Below, one piece after another: positions 17,846 to 21,629 of a stretch of 21,629 nucleotides of DNA. Positions within the stretch are counted from its first letter, which is position 1. Every line of letters begins with the position of its first letter. Below the pieces are notes generated by a model, which saw nothing but the letters and a program-made list of their open reading frames with translations, was not told the origin of the DNA and did no database searches. The stretch is from a virus. A program made the translations under genes and the position numbers. The stretch is taken from IMG/VR virus record IMGVR_UViG_3300030102_003985, positions 1 through 21,629 of that record; one strand, 5' to 3'.

Positions 17846-18241
17846 ATGCCTCCTCCATTTACACTAACATTAACATTTGCTATACCTATAAACGTTTCAG
17901 TTTCTGTAGGTGATACTGTTTATTTTGTAAACACAGCTAACCTAGGTAATAACGTTATAAACTCTAACAACTTAGACGAAATAGGAGAAATAACTTCTAT
18001 AACTACTAATCAACAGATCATAAACAATGTTAATACAACAGTGACCACAATGCTAGTAACAACTAATTTGTTTAATGTTGAAGCGCCTACTAATAGTTCT
18101 TTTATATTTTTTAGTAAAAACAACCTAAATAATTTATCATCTATACTAGGGTATTATGGTGAGTTTAAATTTAAAAACGATTCACCAGAAGAAGGAGAAT
18201 TGTTTAGTGTAACTGTAGATGCTTTTGAAAGTAGCAAATAA
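17846..18241 (+). CDS. Small beta-rich virion protein
   Basis: A 131-residue protein starting MPPPFTLTLTF. Residues about 5-70 read as alternating beta strands with a VSVGDTVYFVN turn, like a small SH3-like barrel. The C-terminus (GYYGEFKFKNDSPEEGELFS, then ESSK) matches a pattern I associate with small structural proteins in marine tailed phages, roughly GYYxExKxxN.S.E.aELFsV....SSK. The gene begins one base after the previous stop (TAATATG), so it is probably translated with the 810-residue protein and may be its partner at the tail. Three consecutive prolines at residues 2-4 are unusual this close to a start. The virion role is inferred; the precise function is unknown. Confidence 0.6.
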   Translation: MPPPFTLTLTFAIPINVSVSVGDTVYFVNTANLGNNVINSNNLDEIGEITSITTNQQIINNVNTTVTTMLVTTNLFNVEAPTNSSFIFFSKNNLNNLSSILGYYGEFKFKNDSPEEGELFSVTVDAFESSK

Positions 18242-18246
18242 AGTGT

Positions 18247-18263
18247 AACTATACTATATAGTT
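18247..18263. other. AT-rich inverted repeat between the beta protein and cupin genes
   Basis: AACTATA, a CTA spacer and TATAGTT form a perfect 7-base inverted repeat in the 34-base gap. As RNA the stem would be weak, and no T run follows. It could be a protein-binding site or chance in AT-rich DNA. Confidence 0.3.
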
Positions 18264-18275
18264 AAATTTAATGAA

Positions 18276-18746
18276 ATGAGTAATAAAATCGAAAAGCGTA
18301 AAGATAATCAAGTATCTACGCCTCGAGAAATAATATTAGAACTTCAGCAATATCTAGTAGATAGGGCCGATGGGGTAAATATTGTAAAGGGAAGAGTAAC
18401 GGATTTGTTCCCGCTAAAGCATACATTTGCAGATAATATATATGTTAGGCAAATGTCAATGCAGCAAAACTCTTTTCTTGTTGGAGCAATACACAAACAC
18501 GAACATGTTTGGTTTTTACTTACCGGCCACATAACGGTCGTTACAGAAGACACAGTTCAAGAATACATAGCTCCTTGTTATACAGTATCAAACCCAGGAA
18601 GTAAAAGAGTAATCTTTGCTAATGAAGATTCTATATTCGTAAACGTACATAAAAATCCTGACAACACAAAAAATATAGACGTTTTGGATAAACAAATAGT
18701 TTGCGATACATGGGAAGAATATAACGAATATATTAAAAATAAATAA
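18276..18746 (+). CDS. Cupin-fold protein
   Basis: A 156-residue single-domain protein. Cupin motif 1 is visible as HKHEHVWFLLTG: H73, H75 and H77 with G84. Motif 2 follows as SNPGSKRVIFANEDSIFVNVH, shown here as P107, G108 and H125. The usual glutamate of motif 1 is not in the standard place, so metal binding could use H73, H75, H77 and H125, or be lost. Residues 1-40 are charged and helical (PREIILELQQYLVDRADG). The substrate is unknown; cupins include epimerases, dioxygenases and pure binding proteins. It lies among virion genes, and the next gene starts one base after its stop (TAATATG). It may be a structural beta barrel, a sugar- or metal-handling virion component, or an auxiliary metabolic gene; the sequence does not decide. 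Confidence 0.72.
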   Translation: MSNKIEKRKDNQVSTPREIILELQQYLVDRADGVNIVKGRVTDLFPLKHTFADNIYVRQMSMQQNSFLVGAIHKHEHVWFLLTGHITVVTEDTVQEYIAPCYTVSNPGSKRVIFANEDSIFVNVHKNPDNTKNIDVLDKQIVCDTWEEYNEYIKNK

Positions 18747-18747
18747 T

Positions 18748-19584
18748 ATGTCATTTGCAGTAGTAGGAGCGGTAAGCGCAGGACTTAGTTTAGCTGGTGG
18801 TATATCTAACATAGTTGGAGGTGCTAAAGAAAAGAAAAAAGCTAAAGCAGAAGCAGCTGCAGCTCAAGCAGAATTAGACGCTCAAAAAAAAGCTTTAGAA
18901 AACTTAGACACTTCTAATCCTTACAAAAATATGGAAAACGTCTATGAAGATCTAACTGTTAATCAAGAAGAAGCTCAATTTATTAGAGAGCAACAAGAAC
19001 AACAAAGAGCTAATATACTTCAAGATTTAAGAGGCGCAGCCGGTGGGTCTGGTATTGCAGCGCTAGCTCAAACACTAGCTAACCAAGGATCTCAAGACGC
19101 TAGAAAAGCAGCTATATCTATAGGCAAGCAAGAGCAGCAAAATCAAATGAAAGAAAGAGCTGAGGCTGGTAGACTTCAAGATAAGTTTAGAGAAGGTGAA
19201 ATTAAGTCTAGAAAAATGCAAAGTGAAAAGATAGACGCTTTAATGGGTCTAGCTAGCGCAGACTTGCAAGCAGCTAAGAAAAGAGAAGCTGATGCTAAAA
19301 AACAAATGTCAGAAGGTATATCACAAAGTGTAGGAGCTGTAGCAGACTTTGCTATGCCGGGCGGTATAGGTAGTCAGCTAGGTTTAGGCGGAGGCGGAGG
19401 CGCTCCTGATTTAGGCAATTTAACAATGTCAGGAGGTTTTGAAGGCGGCTTACCTGAGGGTATGGCTTTTTCTTACGCTAACGAACAGTTTATGCCAGGT
19501 GGTGGCACAGGTTTATATACCGCAGATCCTAACGATCCTAACACTTTTTTCACAGGACCACCTACAATTACTGGAACTTTTTAA
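18748..19584 (+). CDS. Putative internal virion protein (T7 gp14-like)
   Basis: A 278-residue protein with an N-terminal Gly/Ala-rich hydrophobic segment (FAVVGAVSAGLSLAGGISNI, residues 3-22), a glycine-zipper type membrane-inserting helix, followed by Lys-rich sequence and a long helical, coiled-coil region (residues about 28-195). Residues about 105-120 (GSGIAALAQTLANQGSQDAR) match a motif I associate with small internal core proteins of marine podoviruses. The C-terminus from about 205 is Gly/Pro-rich with GLGGGGGAPDLG and probably flexible. The architecture and position before two further putative core proteins fit the smallest ejection protein, which would enter the outer membrane and start the channel for DNA. 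T7 gp14 function is established; equivalence here is inferred. Confidence 0.7.
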   Translation: MSFAVVGAVSAGLSLAGGISNIVGGAKEKKKAKAEAAAAQAELDAQKKALENLDTSNPYKNMENVYEDLTVNQEEAQFIREQQEQQRANILQDLRGAAGGSGIAALAQTLANQGSQDARKAAISIGKQEQQNQMKERAEAGRLQDKFREGEIKSRKMQSEKIDALMGLASADLQAAKKREADAKKQMSEGISQSVGAVADFAMPGGIGSQLGLGGGGGAPDLGNLTMSGGFEGGLPEGMAFSYANEQFMPGGGTGLYTADPNDPNTFFTGPPTITGTF

Positions 19585-19593
19585 ATAATAACG

Positions 19594-20673
19594 ATGGCTA
19601 TACTATCAAAAGGAACACTAAGTGCATATAGCGCGGCTCAACAGCAATCAACAGGCAACAATACTTTGCTAGGCGATATTGCTAGCGCTGTATCAGGAGA
19701 GCTTGAAGAAGTTAAAAAAGAACAAGAGCAAAAGTCAGAAGAAGAAAAAAAAGCTAGAGAAAAAAAATTAGCTGATCTTAAAAAAACTTCTGACGAAGTA
19801 GTACAAATAGGTGGTAGCTTAGGTAATAATGTTTTCGACGCTACATTTAGTGAAGTTGAAGGTTTAGAAGAAAGATATAATCAAGCTTTAATAGACGGAG
19901 ATGAAAGAGAAGCTGCAAGAATTAGAGCAGAACTAAACAATATTAAGCTAAATATGAACACTCAAAAAGAGCAGAAGAATACTATAGCTAGTATTGTTAG
20001 CGACGATCTACTTAGCGATGCTGTTAATGATGATGATATAGATTTTTTAACAGCTTATAACTCTGGAAAAACTGAATATAGCAAAGACGCTGATGGTAAT
20101 GTAACACATACGTTTAATGGTAGATCTTTAACTACAGAAGAAATAAATAATTTAGCTGTAATAAAACCTAAAGAGCAAGAAAACTTTTTAACAAAGCTAT
20201 ATTCTAATCAAGAAGTATTAGCATTAGAAGGTGGACAGTTTGATCAAGAAAAAGTTTCAAATTCTATAAGGCAACAAATAACTTCTAAAAATATACAACC
20301 ACTACTTAAAGATAAAATGTTTGGTAACAAAACTTCTATATACGAAGAATTAAGCCAGCCTGGCGGCATGGGCGCTATTAGTATTAGAGATTTAAAAACT
20401 TTAGCTGGTGATGAAAACATTGATAAAGACGGTGATGGTGTATTAGACTCTGATATTAGCGAAGAGCTTAAAGCTAAGTTGTTAGACGGTTTAACAAATC
20501 CTAACAATGAAAACTATACACCTGAAGTAACACAAGAGTTTTTAGTAAATTACTTTACGCAACAAGCAAGTAAAAACTACAGTAAAGGCGCTTTTACGCC
20601 TGCTACAGGACAGTTTGGAGACCTTAGAACAAACTTAGGCGCAGATAGTTTAATTGATAATCTTATTGGATAA
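19594..20673 (+). CDS. Putative internal virion / ejection protein with Asp-loop motif
   Basis: A 359-residue protein of unrecognised family. Residues about 35-70 are a Lys/Glu-rich coiled coil (SGELEEVKKEQEQKSEEEKK). Residues about 85-125 are helical with EERYNQALIDGDEREAARIR. Residues 277-288 read DKDGDGVLDSDI, a DxDxDGxxDxD loop of the EF-hand/dockerin calcium type, lacking the position-12 glutamate. The C-terminal part (VTQEFLVNYFTQQASKNYSK) is helical. It lies between the gp14-like gene and a longer partial gene overlapping its stop by one base (TAATG), the same order as T7 internal core proteins 14, 15 and 16, hence the tentative role. No transglycosylase motif is seen. A tail-associated role is an alternative. 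Confidence 0.5.
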   Translation: MAILSKGTLSAYSAAQQQSTGNNTLLGDIASAVSGELEEVKKEQEQKSEEEKKAREKKLADLKKTSDEVVQIGGSLGNNVFDATFSEVEGLEERYNQALIDGDEREAARIRAELNNIKLNMNTQKEQKNTIASIVSDDLLSDAVNDDDIDFLTAYNSGKTEYSKDADGNVTHTFNGRSLTTEEINNLAVIKPKEQENFLTKLYSNQEVLALEGGQFDQEKVSNSIRQQITSKNIQPLLKDKMFGNKTSIYEELSQPGGMGAISIRDLKTLAGDENIDKDGDGVLDSDISEELKAKLLDGLTNPNNENYTPEVTQEFLVNYFTQQASKNYSKGAFTPATGQFGDLRTNLGADSLIDNLIG

Positions 20674-21629
20674 TGCAGCAAGAGTATAAAGATAAGTTAA
20701 GAGAAGTCGTTAAGTCAATGGCTGAGCAAGGTTACGAGCAAAGCGAAATTGAAAGAATAATAAAGCGATATAACAAAAGATACAACGAGTACGATTTACC
20801 TGGACAGGTTAAACCTCAAAAACAAAAACCTGTTAGTACTGAAACAACTACCACGGACCCGGGAAAAGAGGATGCTCAGCAGCAAACTTCGGGGGATGCG
20901 GCTGCGGGGCAAGACAATACGGCATCCACTTCGGAAACTACTTCTTCGGAATCACAAGAAAATAATCAAGAGCCAGAAGTTAGCAAAGCTGAAGAGCTAG
21001 CAGGACTTACTGATAAAGACTTTATATCTCAAATAAAAGAGCTTAATCCATCATTAGGTGCAGCTGAGTTTACGACAACTGGATTTATTGCTGGCAATGC
21101 TGTTAGAGTTAGATTCCCAGAAGGAAATAGTATTACAATAAATTTAAAAGCTTTTTCAGATAAAGGCAATGAAGAAGCTCAAGCTCAAATACAGCAATTA
21201 TTAGATTATGAAAACGAAAAAGCTGGAGCCTTAAACGTAGCTAACTTAGATAGAGATTTTAACATAGATGTTCCAGCTTTTAACGATGCTTATAAAGGAA
21301 CTGGTTTTACTTTAAGTACAATACCAAAGATTGAGCAAGTTAAAGAGCTTTCAGACTTAACAAAACAAGAGAGGTTTGCCAATGATTTATATAAAGCTCA
21401 AGTAAGCGCTGGTTATGGTAGTGGTGAAATCATGGAAATACTGAACGATAATGGAGAGAGAGTTTGGGTTGGTAATGCTAATCGTTTAAATGACTGGTTA
21501 AACAATAATTTATCTGAAGATCAACTTAATGTTGTAAACTCTAATTTAACATCGTTTGCTTCTAGTGAGATAAATGAAAGAAATAAAATGATGGACGATA
21601 GACAAAAGAACGAAGAGTTCTCAAGAAAG
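20673..21629 (+). CDS. Large putative internal virion protein, 3'-partial
   Basis: Open from ATG 20673 to the last base (319 codons), so the gene continues beyond the window. The ATG shares its A with the preceding TAA, implying coupled translation. Residues 1-40 are helical and charged (EYKDKLREVVKSMAEQGYEQ, then SEIERIIKRYNKRY). Residues about 45-105 are a Thr/Ser/Gln/Glu/Pro linker; inside it residues 60-94 are encoded by markedly GC-richer DNA. From about residue 110 a folded domain begins (LTDKDFISQIKELNPSLGAA), with beta strands near AGNAVRVRFPEGNSITINL and helices beyond. Position as the last of three putative core genes suggests a large ejection protein, which often carries a lytic transglycosylase further on; none is visible here. 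This is inference from context only. Confidence 0.6.
   Translation, partial: MQQEYKDKLREVVKSMAEQGYEQSEIERIIKRYNKRYNEYDLPGQVKPQKQKPVSTETTTTDPGKEDAQQQTSGDAAAGQDNTASTSETTSSESQENNQEPEVSKAEELAGLTDKDFISQIKELNPSLGAAEFTTTGFIAGNAVRVRFPEGNSITINLKAFSDKGNEEAQAQIQQLLDYENEKAGALNVANLDRDFNIDVPAFNDAYKGTGFTLSTIPKIEQVKELSDLTKQERFANDLYKAQVSAGYGSGEIMEILNDNGERVWVGNANRLNDWLNNNLSEDQLNVVNSNLTSFASSEINERNKMMDDRQKNEEFSRK

Noticed and set aside
18247-18263. Promoter or operator at the AT-rich inverted repeat
   Set aside because: A 7-base A/T repeat is easily produced by chance in this DNA and no matching -33/-7 Bacteroidota elements were recognised.
1-21629. Stop-codon reassignment (TAG to Gln or TGA to Trp)
   Set aside because: All genes are full length under the standard code with normal Trp and Gln and no in-frame TAG or TGA; only the TAA-only stop use is noteworthy.

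Overview
This window is one continuous virion-structure module of a tailed phage. It holds fourteen protein genes, all on the + strand, packed with gaps of 0 to about 60 bases. It opens inside the large terminase subunit and closes inside a large gene that is probably an internal virion (ejection) protein. I see no tRNA, integrase, CRISPR or insertion sequence, and no non-coding stretch longer than about 60 bases. The gene order, the nozzle-type protein, the T7 gp14-like small internal protein and the absence of sheath, tube or tape-measure genes point to a short-tailed (podovirus-like) phage. Related segments are common in uncultured marine phages, as far as I can judge from remembered sequence patterns.

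Host: the DNA is strongly AT-rich. None of the 13 visible start codons has a purine-rich Shine-Dalgarno sequence; they follow A/T-only leaders or sit in TAATATG or TAATG junctions. All 13 visible stops are TAA. This suggests a Bacteroidota (probably flavobacterial) host, but that is an inference. Relationship to Crassvirales or to cultured Cellulophaga podoviruses cannot be settled without a search.

Layout: bases 2-1663 TerL (ATPase core cut off, nuclease complete), 1665-4040 portal, 4059-5225 acidic scaffold-like protein, 5248-6762 major capsid protein, then a strong UUCG terminator. Next, 6821-7663 is a conserved phage protein of unknown role, followed by a second UUCG hairpin without a T tract. 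Bases 7723-8523 and 8523-9461 are probable neck/connector proteins, and 9463-15405 is a 1980-residue tail nozzle/stabilisation protein. Bases 15412-17844 encode an 810-residue virion protein with an 18-proline tract, 17846-18241 a small beta-rich virion protein and 18276-18746 a cupin. Bases 18748-19584 encode a T7 gp14-like internal protein, 19594-20673 a putative internal protein with a calcium-type Asp loop, and 20673-21629 the start of a large putative ejection protein.

How they work together: scaffold and portal nucleate the capsid, TerL packages DNA through the portal, the connectors and nozzle close the vertex and form the tail, and the internal proteins would be ejected with the DNA. 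Read-through at the capsid terminator and stop-start coupling probably set the stoichiometry. The most unusual points are the hydrophobic segment plus HxHxH motif inside the nozzle protein, the polyproline-divided tail protein, the cupin in the tail/ejection block, the paired UUCG hairpins, and a 56% GC linker in the last gene.
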